Shown here in pieces: positions 1-8,155 of a stretch of DNA of 64,000 nucleotides. The DNA is taken from contig NZ_QGGF01000387.1 in the NCBI RefSeq assembly GCF_003857015.1, positions 47,410 through 111,409 of the forward strand, given 5' to 3'. The notes under the pieces are model-generated. The model made no database searches and was not told the DNA's origin. It saw only the letters and a program-made list of their open reading frames with translations. The stretch is from Micromonospora globispora (GTDB lineage: Bacteria; Actinomycetota; Actinomycetes; Mycobacteriales; Micromonosporaceae). A program made the position numbers and the translations under genes. Numbering within the stretch: the first letter of the stretch is position 1; each line of letters starts with the position of its first letter.

Positions 1-8
1 CATCGAGG

Positions 9-1265
9 TCACGCACCGGACCCGACCTTCTCGCGTGCGGCTGCCGCGTCACGATGAAGTGCGAGCAGCTGTTCACGGATCGGGCTGTAGCGCATCGAAC
101 CGCCGTTGATCCACTGGTCGGTGAATGCGGTCCCGGCGCCGAACTTGTCCTTCTCGCACGGCAGCTCGATGATCTCGTGCTTCTCGCGCACCACACCGGG
201 CGGGTCCTCGCCGTCCTCGACCGCGGCCATCGCTTCCTTGAACATCTTGCGCAGCATCGCCACCCCCTGGTCGGAGCGTCCGAGATGCTCCTGTGAGCGG
301 TCGGTGATGGCGCCCTGGGAGACCCAGGCCATGACGTCCTGGCCCTCGACGTAGTCGGTGATGAACTCGCCGTTCTCGTCGCGGAACGGGTATTCGTAGA
401 CCACGGGGCGTTCCTGCTTCTCCCACACACCACCCTCGGGGTGGTGGACGGAGTAGAACAGCTTCCAGGTCGTGGTGTCGTCGATGGGCACCCGGATCTG
501 CATCTGGTCGATCCACATCCCGCCGACCCGCATGCCGTAGGGGAACATCAGCGGGTGGCCGATGGCCCAGTCGTCGTTCTCCTCGGTGTGTCCCTCAAGG
601 ACGCGGCGCTTGATGATGCCGTACTCGAACTCGTCGAACGCCACTTTGATGTGCTTCTTCTGGAACGATTTCGGGGCATCGAAGCCCTGGGTCTGGCCGA
701 GGAACTCAAAGTAGTAGCCGTGCAGCCACTCGACGTGGTGCGGGTCGACGGAGTTCTCCATGATCTGGAGCCAGTTGCACGGCAGTGTCGCCACGCCCAC
801 GTCGCGGATCCCGTCGAGGACGTAGACATCGAACCGCGGCAACTCGGGCACCGGCGCCGGACCGACGTACACCCAGACCATGCCGCCCATCGTCTGCGCG
901 ACGCCGGCCTTGGCCTTGATCTTGTCCCGGAACGTGGTGTTGTCGTTCTCCGCGGGCTGCTCCACGCACTGCCCACTGAAGTCGTACTTCCAGCCGTGGT
1001 AGCCGCAGCGGATGCCGTCCTCGTGCACCACGCCGTAGGTCAGCGACGCACGCCGGTGCGGACAGGCCTCGCCGATGATCCCGTACCTGCCGGACGGGGT
1101 CTTGTAGAGCGTCCAGTTCTCGCCCAGCAGCCGCACCGTCTTACTGGGCTTGGTGTCGAAGTCCTGCTCGAACGCGATCGGGTACCAATAGCGGCGCAGC
1201 AGCTCGCCCATCCGGGTGCCGGGACCGACCCGGGTCAGCTCTTCGTTCTGCTCGACAGTCAGCAT
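9..1265 (-). CDS. Rieske 2Fe-2S aromatic ring-hydroxylating oxygenase, large subunit
   Basis: A 418-residue oxygenase of the phthalate-dioxygenase type, expected to activate O2 at a mononuclear iron for ring hydroxylation or O-demethylation. The Rieske cluster ligands are visible as C68-P-H70 and C87-x-x-H90 (CPHRRAS then CGYHGW). The mononuclear iron site reads NSVDPHHVEWLH, giving D174, H177 and H182. The ATG at 1265 has an AAGGAGAA ribosome site five bases upstream. It is the last visible gene of a minus-strand operon, 68 bases after the kinase-like mobile-domain gene. No reductase gene is in view; one could lie beyond base 1, or electrons could come through the Rieske domain encoded at 8928-10166. 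Family certain, substrate unknown. Confidence 0.93.
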   Translation of the reverse strand: MLTVEQNEELTRVGPGTRMGELLRRYWYPIAFEQDFDTKPSKTVRLLGENWTLYKTPSGRYGIIGEACPHRRASLTYGVVHEDGIRCGYHGWKYDFSGQCVEQPAENDNTTFRDKIKAKAGVAQTMGGMVWVYVGPAPVPELPRFDVYVLDGIRDVGVATLPCNWLQIMENSVDPHHVEWLHGYYFEFLGQTQGFDAPKSFQKKHIKVAFDEFEYGIIKRRVLEGHTEENDDWAIGHPLMFPYGMRVGGMWIDQMQIRVPIDDTTTWKLFYSVHHPEGGVWEKQERPVVYEYPFRDENGEFITDYVEGQDVMAWVSQGAITDRSQEHLGRSDQGVAMLRKMFKEAMAAVEDGEDPPGVVREKHEIIELPCEKDKFGAGTAFTDQWINGGSMRYSPIREQLLALHRDAAAAREKVGSGA

Positions 1266-1333
1266 GAATGTTCTCCTTCGCGCCTGGTGGTCTCAGGTGG
1301 TCTGCGTGGACTGGGGAGAGCGCAGGTGCGCCC

Positions 1334-3145
1334 TCACTCCAGGACCGTGACCTTCCCGGTGTTGCCGTCGACCCGGATCAGCTGTCCGGTCCTGATGTTC
1401 TTGGTCCCGAACGCGGTGCCGGTCACGGCGGGCAAGCCGTACTCGCGGCAGACGATGGCTGCGTGGCTCATCATGCCGCCCACGTCGGTCACGGTCGCCT
1501 TGATCTTCCCGAAGATCGGTGCCCAAGACGGTGCCGTCAAGGGGGCCACTAAGATCTCGCCGTCCTCGATCTCGCTGATCTGGTCGGCGGAGAAGATCAC
1601 CCGGGCCGGACCCTCGACGAGGCCCGGGGATGCGGCGAAGCCGCTGAGCTCCCCGTCGGCACCACCCTCGCCCGAGCTGAGCCAGGCCGAGACAGAGTCC
1701 GACGTGATGCCCCAGAGCATGACCGTGAAGGGCTCAGTGACCACCTCCGGCGGGATGCCGAGCGCAGGCGGCGCCGACCACTGCTTGAGCGCCTCGTGGA
1801 TGCCGCGGCGGCGTTCGATCTCCGCCGGCCAGTAACCCGGCCCACGCGACGGCGCTCCGACGGCCCAGCCCGCGTAAAGGTCCCACAGCACGTCGGACAC
1901 CTCAGCGCGCTTCAACATGAAGACGTCGTCGGTGTTCACGATGAAATCGGCCGCCTTGAGCACCTTGCCGACGTCGCGCATCTTGCGCCACAGCACGGAG
2001 TGTGCCCAGTGCTCGACGTAGAAGTTGTGGTTCTCGACGTACGGAAAGACGGTGCGCGACAGACCGAGCTTGGCGTCGAACGCCTCCCGGTCCTCATCGG
2101 AGTCGAGCAGTTCGCGGTATTCGGCGACGACCCTGTCGCGCTCGGCGTGCAGGGCCTGGATCGGGCGGTCGAGGTCCACGCCGTCCCTGACCTTGGTGAT
2201 GTAGTCGGCGATGTAGCCGACCGGAACCTCGACGTTCTCGATCCAGATCTTGTCGGAGTGGTAGAAGCCCGAGCCGGTCGAGAAGTTGAACCACGGCTCG
2301 GCGGCCTTCTCCCACTCGGCGATCCAGGCGCGGCCCGCCTCGTCGGACTTCAGCTTCTCCCAGGTCGTCGCCACGTCGCCCGCGTCGAAGCGGTCGTCGA
2401 TGCCCGAGCTCACCGCCAGCCGCGCGAGCTTCTTGAGCTCGTCGTCGGGCCGGAACAGGTCGACATCGACACCGGCGACCATCTTGGCGATGGCCAGGTC
2501 GGGGATCGAGGGGAAGGCCGTCTTGCAGAAACCGAAAAAGTCCAGGTACGCGGCGTAGCCGAGGTTGAGGAACTCGAAGTGGTACTGCCACAGGGTGAGG
2601 GCGAGGTCGAGGAGGCGGTGGTACGACGCGAGCAGCTCGTTGCCCGATCCCTTGCCGACACCGGACGTGATGACCTCGAGGTCCTCGAACTGCGGCAATG
2701 GCTCCAGGCGGAGCTCACTCATCTCCTTGACAAGGTCACGGATCTTGACCAACCAGTCGTCGTACAGCCGGTTCCAGTTGCCGAAGTAGAAGCCCGCCCG
2801 CTCCATGAACAGCGGCACGCGGCTCTCGATGTCCTCGGGCGGCGCCGGTACCGGGCTGAGGTACACGTAGCCGTTGAGGATGCGGAAGTCGACGCCGTAC
2901 GCCGGCGGGATGATGTAGTGCCGCGTGTTGTACTGCGACAGGGAAGCGAGCGCGAACTCCAGGAACGTGGTGTCCCAGGGAGTCAGTGCCTCGGGCCAGT
3001 GCACGCCGTCGTGGAACCAGAAGGCGCCCTCCTCGTATTCGCGTCGTTCCTCGCAGAAGAGCGACGAGTAGGTGTAGAGCTCCTGCCAGCCCTCCGCCCC
3101 CTCGGGCGTCTGGATCTCGAACGGGCTGGGGAAACGATCGGCCAT
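1334..3145 (-). CDS. PEP-synthase-like swivelling phospho-histidine subunit (phenylphosphate synthase / CreH-I type)
   Basis: A 603-residue protein. The C-terminal 100 residues are a PEP-utilising-enzyme mobile domain with the phospho-carrier histidine in GGMMSHAAIVCREYG (about H561). The first 500 residues are the substrate-binding part of the family; there is no PEP-synthase TIM barrel. Size and layout match the roughly 70-kDa subunit of phenylphosphate synthase, which moves a phosphoryl group from ATP to phenol, and the CreH/CreI alkylphenol kinase of Corynebacterium. The partner ATP-grasp subunit is encoded immediately upstream. The ATG has GAGGAGG five bases before it. I infer ATP-dependent phosphorylation of a phenolic hydroxyl or an enol; the substrate is unknown. 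A paralogue lies at 17872-19698. Confidence 0.85.
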   Translation of the reverse strand: MADRFPSPFEIQTPEGAEGWQELYTYSSLFCEERREYEEGAFWFHDGVHWPEALTPWDTTFLEFALASLSQYNTRHYIIPPAYGVDFRILNGYVYLSPVPAPPEDIESRVPLFMERAGFYFGNWNRLYDDWLVKIRDLVKEMSELRLEPLPQFEDLEVITSGVGKGSGNELLASYHRLLDLALTLWQYHFEFLNLGYAAYLDFFGFCKTAFPSIPDLAIAKMVAGVDVDLFRPDDELKKLARLAVSSGIDDRFDAGDVATTWEKLKSDEAGRAWIAEWEKAAEPWFNFSTGSGFYHSDKIWIENVEVPVGYIADYITKVRDGVDLDRPIQALHAERDRVVAEYRELLDSDEDREAFDAKLGLSRTVFPYVENHNFYVEHWAHSVLWRKMRDVGKVLKAADFIVNTDDVFMLKRAEVSDVLWDLYAGWAVGAPSRGPGYWPAEIERRRGIHEALKQWSAPPALGIPPEVVTEPFTVMLWGITSDSVSAWLSSGEGGADGELSGFAASPGLVEGPARVIFSADQISEIEDGEILVAPLTAPSWAPIFGKIKATVTDVGGMMSHAAIVCREYGLPAVTGTAFGTKNIRTGQLIRVDGNTGKVTVLE

Positions 3146-3233
3146 GGTGGCCTCCTCAGGTCAGGCAAAGCGGGTGGTGGAATGGTGAATCTCTGCCGCC
3201 GGTACCTGTGGCGGGCGGGGTCCCGATCTCGAG

Positions 3234-4337
3234 TCAGGCCGGCAGTTTCCGCCTTCTCGCGTACAAGGGATTGACCAAGGTGTCGACGATGGACGCCGTG
3301 GCATCGGTCTTCGCTCCGACGCGGTGGCGCTTCTTGCTCCACACCGTCTCGGGACGGGCCTGCAGCAGTACCGCGTCCTCGCCCGCAGGGAGGTCGTCGT
3401 CCACGGCCCATTCGATGTCCTGGGGACAGCCGTAGTGCTTCTCGGCAGCTCGGGCGAGCTTGGCGATGGCGACGATTTCATCGTCCGTGAGCGACGGCAC
3501 GTTGACCTGGTCGTCCGGCAGCTGCACCCGGCTGACCCGCGGACAGTGGGAGCCCTCAACCTCGGTCAGGAGGTGCGCGTGCGTCTTGGGGCTGATGATG
3601 CGGCGGTTGATCGACCACATCACCTTGTCGACCAGGAAGTTGTCGGGGGTGACGTCACCCGAGACGACACCTTCACCGAAGCCCCAGGCCGCGTCGATGC
3701 AGATGCCGGAACGGTCACCGTTGGTCGGGTCCAGGGTGAAGGCGACCCCCGCAGCCCGTGGACGGATCATCTTCTGCACGGCGACGGCCATGTCCACCCG
3801 GTCGTGGTCGTAGCCCATCTCGTTGCGGTAGGTGATCGCCCGTTCGGTGAACAGGCTCGCCCAGCACCCACGGACCTTCTCGAGCACGTCGTCGATGCCG
3901 CACACCCACAGGTAGGTGTCGTGCTCACCGGCGAACGAGGCGTCCGGCGAGTCCTCCACCGTTGCCGAGGACCGTACGGCGACCGGCACGTCCTCGGTGC
4001 CGCATAGGGCGCAGAGGTCGGCGTACATCTGCCGGAGGCGGTTCTCGTGCTCCTCGGACAGCCTCCAGCTGCGCACCATCTCGCGGGCCCGGCTCGCCGC
4101 ACTCACCAGGGCGGTCTGGTCGTCGGTGTCGACGTTGGTGATCAGGTCCTTGATCCGGGGCATCAGGCCCGAGCCCTGCTTGGCGTCGGCGAAGACGTCG
4201 ATGGTGACCGCGAAACCCGGCGGGACCGGGAGGCCGGCCTGGCTCATCGTGCCGAGCGAGGCGCACTTGCCGCCCACGAGTGGGTGCTGCTCGGTCACGA
4301 GGCATTCGAAGGGGATGGCGGTGAGACGGTCGGGCAT
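3234..4337 (-). CDS. PEP/pyruvate-binding (ATP-grasp) subunit of the PEP-synthase-like kinase
   Basis: A 367-residue protein equal to the N-terminal ATP-binding half of PEP synthase. It shows GGKCASLG near residues 22-29, the nucleotide-binding stretch VAVRSSATVEDS at 119-130, a GFGEGVVSG loop and the closing LLQARPETVW near 330. It should phosphorylate the histidine of the neighbouring mobile-domain subunit, giving AMP and phosphate. A longer frame exists upstream, but the ATG at 4337 has AGGAG eight bases before it and begins exactly where homology begins. It lies 5 bases after the histidine phosphatase gene and 88 bases before the mobile-domain gene. Its length fits the roughly 40-kDa subunit of phenylphosphate synthase. 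Confidence 0.87.
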   Translation of the reverse strand: MPDRLTAIPFECLVTEQHPLVGGKCASLGTMSQAGLPVPPGFAVTIDVFADAKQGSGLMPRIKDLITNVDTDDQTALVSAASRAREMVRSWRLSEEHENRLRQMYADLCALCGTEDVPVAVRSSATVEDSPDASFAGEHDTYLWVCGIDDVLEKVRGCWASLFTERAITYRNEMGYDHDRVDMAVAVQKMIRPRAAGVAFTLDPTNGDRSGICIDAAWGFGEGVVSGDVTPDNFLVDKVMWSINRRIISPKTHAHLLTEVEGSHCPRVSRVQLPDDQVNVPSLTDDEIVAIAKLARAAEKHYGCPQDIEWAVDDDLPAGEDAVLLQARPETVWSKKRHRVGAKTDATASIVDTLVNPLYARRRKLPA

Positions 4338-4342
4338 GGACG

Positions 4343-5392
4343 TCACTCCTGGAAACGGGGGTCGGAGTTGGGAGGCAGGGCATCGAGGTCGGGGATGACG
4401 ACCTCCTGGACACGGTTCCGGTAGAGGACGAGGGCGGTGGTACCGCCGGCCACGAGCCGCACGCGGACGAACTCGGTGTTGAACGGCTCGCCGGGGTCGT
4501 AGCCCATCGCCAGAGTGGCGAAGGCGCGGATCGGGCCCGAGTGCGTGGCGACGACGACAGTCCGGGCGGAGGTCTGGGCGTGGACGGTGAGGATGCCGCG
4601 CCAGAACCGGCGTACGCACGACACCGGTGGCTCGAAGTACATCATCGGCATCGTGAGCCAGTGGGTGATCGGGTCACCGCCGCCCTGCTGGATGCCCCAG
4701 AAGCGGTCGATGTCGACAAGCCACCCGGGCCGCTCGCCGAGTCCGACCCGCTCGTACTTCTCCATCTCCCGGTGGTAGATCCGGAAGGCGCTGGTGACGT
4801 CGCGGGGACCCTCCGGCGTCGCGACCTCGAAGTTGCGGAAGTTCTGGTCGTCGCGGAGTTGCCCGATGCTGGGGTTGCCCCGGCCGTACAGTTCGATGTT
4901 ATCGAGCAGGCCGCGGCGCAGATGCTCGCCGGTCTGGCGCGCGCGGTTCGTCGGCGCACACAGCAGCTCGACCGTCATGCCGTCGGTGACCCGCCGGGCG
5001 AACTCCTGGCCGCGCCGGTGTGCCTGCCAGGAGCCCAACGGCGTGAGGCCCGACTCCGAGGAGTAGCCCTGGGTCTCTCCGTGCCGGACCAGGTAGATGT
5101 CGCAGTCGATCGTGGCGAGCTGGTCACGCCGCTCCGGCACGATCTCCTTGGTGCGGGTCACCTCGGCCCAGGCGCGCGACGAGCCGACCACGTTGCCGTC
5201 ATACATGACCGGGTCGCTGCGATGGTCCCGACCGCGGAACTGGCGCAGGTAGAGCGGGATGGATTCGTCCTGCTCGTCCGGCACCGCCGCTGGCACCGAG
5301 CGTCGCGCCCGGTGGCGGGTCAGGTACGCCGGCGCGTCGGGGCGCTCGGTGCGTGGCAGCGCCGACGAACTGCTCTGGTCCTCGATGGTCAT
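4343..5392 (-). CDS. Histidine phosphatase superfamily protein (phosphoglycerate-mutase fold)
   Basis: A 349-residue protein with the superfamily signature LVRHGE at R103-H104-G105-E106. H104 would be the phosphorylated nucleophile. ATHSGPIR near residue 287 supplies the second catalytic histidine, and CAPTNRARQTGE is the usual phosphate-pocket arginine region. The first 90 residues are extra compared with small members of the family. It lies between the extradiol dioxygenase genes and the kinase subunits, 11 and 5 bases from its neighbours. That position suggests it removes a phosphoryl group from an intermediate made by the kinase, like the phosphohydrolase step of the Corynebacterium cre pathway. 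This role is inferred from context; a protein phosphatase or other phosphomonoesterase is possible. Confidence 0.8.
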   Translation of the reverse strand: MTIEDQSSSSALPRTERPDAPAYLTRHRARRSVPAAVPDEQDESIPLYLRQFRGRDHRSDPVMYDGNVVGSSRAWAEVTRTKEIVPERRDQLATIDCDIYLVRHGETQGYSSESGLTPLGSWQAHRRGQEFARRVTDGMTVELLCAPTNRARQTGEHLRRGLLDNIELYGRGNPSIGQLRDDQNFRNFEVATPEGPRDVTSAFRIYHREMEKYERVGLGERPGWLVDIDRFWGIQQGGGDPITHWLTMPMMYFEPPVSCVRRFWRGILTVHAQTSARTVVVATHSGPIRAFATLAMGYDPGEPFNTEFVRVRLVAGGTTALVLYRNRVQEVVIPDLDALPPNSDPRFQE

Positions 5393-5403
5393 CTCCAGGC
5401 CTC

Positions 5404-6315
5404 TCAGCTGTGCACCGTGAGGAACTGCTGGTTGACGACGCCGTCGTAGTAGAACATCGCCCTGCCCATCTCAGCCTCGGTCCAGGTGATCGGCTCGGCC
5501 CCGGGGTCGACCCAGTAGCCGCCGGTGAACATCTCGTTGCGGTTGCCCACCGGATCGAAGAAGTAGAGGCACTGGCCGCGGGTGGCGCCGTGTCGCGTGG
5601 GGTTGGTCTCGACGTGGACACCGTGGTAGACGCACACGTCGGCGGCACCCCGCAGGTCGTTCCAGCCGTCGACCCAGTAGGCGAAGTGGTGCAACCCGTG
5701 GTTCGGGCCGGTGATGAACGCGATGTCGTGCGAGCGGTGGGACACCTCGAGCCAGCTCGCGATCTGGAACCCGTCGTCCCCGAGGACCTGCTCGGTGAGC
5801 CGGAAGTCGAGGTGCTCGCTGAGGAAGCGGGTGTTGGTGTCGACCTCCTCGGCGGTCAGGAAGATGTGGTCGACCCGCGGCGGCGCGATGCCGACCAGGC
5901 CCATCGGCCGCGGCGGCGGGTTGGTTTGCGGGAGCAGGTTGCCGACCTGCTGCATGCCGTAGACCAGCTCCATCTCGTGGCCGCTGGGCAGCGTGAAGCG
6001 GATCGATGTCCCGTGGCCGGGCGCCCACTCGTCCGCGGCGAAGCGGCGAACGGCGACGCCGGCGGCTTCGAGACGCGCCTGATAGTGGTCGAGGTCCTCG
6101 GCGTCGGTGACCTTGAACCCGAAGTGGTTCAGGCCGTGGGTGGGCTCCAGGGTCAGGATGACGCTGTGGTGCTGGTGCTCGTCCCAGCACTTCAGGAAGA
6201 CCCGGGAGGAGTCCCTCCCGGTCTCGATCATGCCGATGACCTCCGAGTAGTAGGCAGTAGCCAGCTCGAGATCGGGGACACGGATCTCGACGTGGGAAAG
6301 TCGCAGAATTGTCAT
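5404..6315 (-). CDS. Type I extradiol (catechol 2,3-) dioxygenase, VOC fold, copy 2
   Basis: A 303-residue two-domain VOC protein that should cleave a catechol next to its hydroxyls (meta cleavage) using Fe(II). The extradiol fingerprint is intact from H242 through LYFFDPVGNRN to E261. The likely iron ligands are H150 (RVDH), H210 (GLHHFAYW) and E261. Its start codon overlaps the stop of the upstream dioxygenase gene by one base (TGATG), implying translational coupling. It is clearly a diverged tandem duplicate of the upstream gene. One copy may act on the parent catechol and the other on a substituted one; nothing in the sequence decides this. Confidence 0.9.
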   Translation of the reverse strand: MTILRLSHVEIRVPDLELATAYYSEVIGMIETGRDSSRVFLKCWDEHQHHSVILTLEPTHGLNHFGFKVTDAEDLDHYQARLEAAGVAVRRFAADEWAPGHGTSIRFTLPSGHEMELVYGMQQVGNLLPQTNPPPRPMGLVGIAPPRVDHIFLTAEEVDTNTRFLSEHLDFRLTEQVLGDDGFQIASWLEVSHRSHDIAFITGPNHGLHHFAYWVDGWNDLRGAADVCVYHGVHVETNPTRHGATRGQCLYFFDPVGNRNEMFTGGYWVDPGAEPITWTEAEMGRAMFYYDGVVNQQFLTVHS

Positions 6316-7397
6316 CAGGTGTGCACTCTCATGAAGCGGTCGTTGAGCTCGCCCTCGTAGTAGAAGACGGCGCGGCCGATGTTGTCCTCGGTCCAGGTCA
6401 GGGTCGGGAAGTCGGGATCGGGGCGATAGCCACCGGTGAAGACCTCGTTGCGCGTCCCCAGCGGGTCGAAGAAGTAGATGGTCGAGCCACGGGTGATGCC
6501 GTGCCGGGTCGGACCAACGTCAAGCTGGATGCCGTTGTAGGCGAGGATGTCCGCCGCATCGCGCACGTCGTCCCAGTCGTCGAGCCAGAACGCAAAGTGG
6601 TGGAGGCCGCCGTTGGCGCCCTGGACGATCGCGAGGTCGTGGGGCGAGTGCGACCGCTCCAGCCAGGTGCCCAACTGGTGTCCGTTCCCGTCGAGGAGCT
6701 GCTCCGTGATCCGGAAGCCGAGCACGTCCATGTAGAACCGCGTCGACTCTCCGACCTCCTCGGCGGTGATCAGCATGTGGTCCATCCGTGGCGGCGCGAT
6801 CCGGTCTCGCGCGAACTGGCCGTCGTCGCCCAACGAAGGATCGGGCTGGTGCCGGGGCCGCGACGTGCCGACCTTCTCGACGTCGGCCACGAGCTCCATG
6901 AGCTGCCCGCTCGGGGTGGAGAAGCGGATCGACTCTCCCTGGCCCACGGCCTCGCCCTTGCTGATCCGCTCGACAGGGAACCCGTACCGGGAGACCTTGT
7001 TCTCCAGGTCGGCGAGGTCGTCCTCGTGGTGGACCTTGAACGACATCAGGTGCATCCCCATCCGGGGCGCGTAGCGCAGCCGCAGCGAGTGGTGGTCCTC
7101 CTCGTCCCAGCACTTGAGGTAGACCGAGTCCTCGGTGAGCGCGCTGATCTCCATTCCCATGACGCCGGTGTAGTAGGCCGCGGCCAGGTCGAGGTCGGTG
7201 ACGGTCACGTCGACGTGACCGAGGCGCAGGATGCCGCGCGGAGGGCCGGCCACCGTGCTGGGCCGCGCCTGGCGTGTGTCGGACGGGTCGAACCTTGCTC
7301 CGTCGGGCGGGGCGTCGGGCGCGAAGATGCGCCGCGTGCCCGCCGGCGTGCCCTCGACCAGATCGCGGTGACCTGTGGCGCCGTTCACATCTTCCAT
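6315..7397 (-). CDS. Type I extradiol (catechol 2,3-) dioxygenase, VOC fold, copy 1
   Basis: A 360-residue protein, first gene of the minus-strand operon. Two VOC modules are present, and the C-terminal extradiol fingerprint runs from RHGITRGS through IYFFDPLGTRNE. The iron ligands are the MDH and LHHF histidines plus the fingerprint glutamate. It is about 55 residues longer at the N-terminus than its neighbour. An open frame extends upstream to 7481, but that part crosses the operator palindrome and looks non-coding, so I start at the ATG at 7397. No strong ribosome site precedes it. Expected role: meta cleavage of the catechol made by the Rieske oxygenase route. Confidence 0.88.
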   Translation of the reverse strand: MEDVNGATGHRDLVEGTPAGTRRIFAPDAPPDGARFDPSDTRQARPSTVAGPPRGILRLGHVDVTVTDLDLAAAYYTGVMGMEISALTEDSVYLKCWDEEDHHSLRLRYAPRMGMHLMSFKVHHEDDLADLENKVSRYGFPVERISKGEAVGQGESIRFSTPSGQLMELVADVEKVGTSRPRHQPDPSLGDDGQFARDRIAPPRMDHMLITAEEVGESTRFYMDVLGFRITEQLLDGNGHQLGTWLERSHSPHDLAIVQGANGGLHHFAFWLDDWDDVRDAADILAYNGIQLDVGPTRHGITRGSTIYFFDPLGTRNEVFTGGYRPDPDFPTLTWTEDNIGRAVFYYEGELNDRFMRVHT

Positions 7398-7438
7398 GTC
7401 GGAGAACGTACGCAGTGGTTTCTGACCGCGGCTCCACT

Positions 7439-7455
7439 GTTCCGCTATGCAGAAC
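7439..7455. promoter_or_regulatory. IclR-type operator palindrome in divergent promoter region
   Basis: GTTCCGC-TAT-GCAGAAC is a 7+3+7 inverted repeat with one mismatch. It lies between the divergent dioxygenase operon (start 7397) and the unknown-protein/IclR operon (start about 7496). TTCC-centre-GGAA arms with a short A/T spacer are typical of IclR-family sites. A further CGGAA follows at 7455-7459. The regulator encoded at 8152-8931 is the obvious candidate to bind here and control both directions. Confidence 0.6.
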
Positions 7456-7495
7456 GGAAGATGGTCGATCGGGCCAGACACGTCATTCTTGCAGG

Positions 7496-8155
7496 GTGAG
7501 TGATGAACCGCCCCCCGCTCGACCGGAGGCGATGCGCGACCTCGTCAGGGAGTACGTCTGCGCCCTGCACACGACGTACCTTGACCATGTCGGTCACCTG
7601 CCGCCGGCCGAGCGTGGAGCACTACCCCTGGTCGCTGCCGGCGAGGTCACCGTGGTCGCGGCGGCCGCCCAACGGCTGCACCTCGTCGCCACCACCGAAC
7701 CGCTGCCCGCGCCGCAGGGTCCGGAGGTGGAGTTCGCCGACGAACACCACGGCATCGCCTGGACGGTGCGGTTCTACGACCCGTCGGTCCTGCCCGAGCT
7801 GGGTCTCCTCGCCGAGGACGCCCCCAAGGACGTACGACGCATCCTCGGGATCACCAACACCGTCTACCACCTCACCGTTGCCGTCGGCGGCGGCCTAAGC
7901 GGGCACCACGCCCAGCACTCGGGCGTCGCCCTCGCCAACCAGCACGCCAAGACCTTCCGCGACCTCGACCGGATCCGGCGCGCGCTGCCCCGCCAGCAGC
8001 GCACCGTCGACGAGTTCGGCGTGTGCGCACGCCTCGGCCTCGACCGCGCCGCCGCCCTCCTCGCCGCCGACCTCACCTCCGGGCGGGTCGCCCCCGAGGC
8101 AGGAGCGCCAGCCGCCTCCTGCCTCGCAGCAGTCCTGGACGACGTCACCCGATGA
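7496..8155 (+). CDS. Conserved-looking protein of unknown function, cotranscribed with IclR regulator
   Basis: About 219 residues from a GTG at 7496; an ATG at 7532 (MRDLVREY) is the alternative, though its GGAGG sits too close. I do not recognise the family. The sequence is soluble, histidine-rich in the middle (GGLSGHHAQHSG), with no signal peptide or membrane segment. An acidic stretch (EFADEHHGIAWTVRFYD) and alanine-rich helices are visible. The stop overlaps the ATG of the IclR gene (ATGA). Position between the operator and the regulator suggests a pathway-linked accessory role, for example substrate binding, but this is a guess. Confidence 0.7.
   Translation: MSDEPPPARPEAMRDLVREYVCALHTTYLDHVGHLPPAERGALPLVAAGEVTVVAAAAQRLHLVATTEPLPAPQGPEVEFADEHHGIAWTVRFYDPSVLPELGLLAEDAPKDVRRILGITNTVYHLTVAVGGGLSGHHAQHSGVALANQHAKTFRDLDRIRRALPRQQRTVDEFGVCARLGLDRAAALLAADLTSGRVAPEAGAPAASCLAAVLDDVTR

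Noticed and set aside
1..8. Start of a further minus-strand gene (ATG at 3-1)
   Set aside because: Only a start codon would be inside the window; it cannot be supported.
441..1835. Long plus-strand open frame opposite the oxygenase and kinase genes
   Set aside because: Antisense shadow in G+C-rich DNA; the protein has no family pattern and the minus-strand genes are certain.
1796..3274. 492-codon plus-strand frame
   Set aside because: Complement of the mobile-domain gene; low-complexity Val/Arg/Glu composition typical of shadows.
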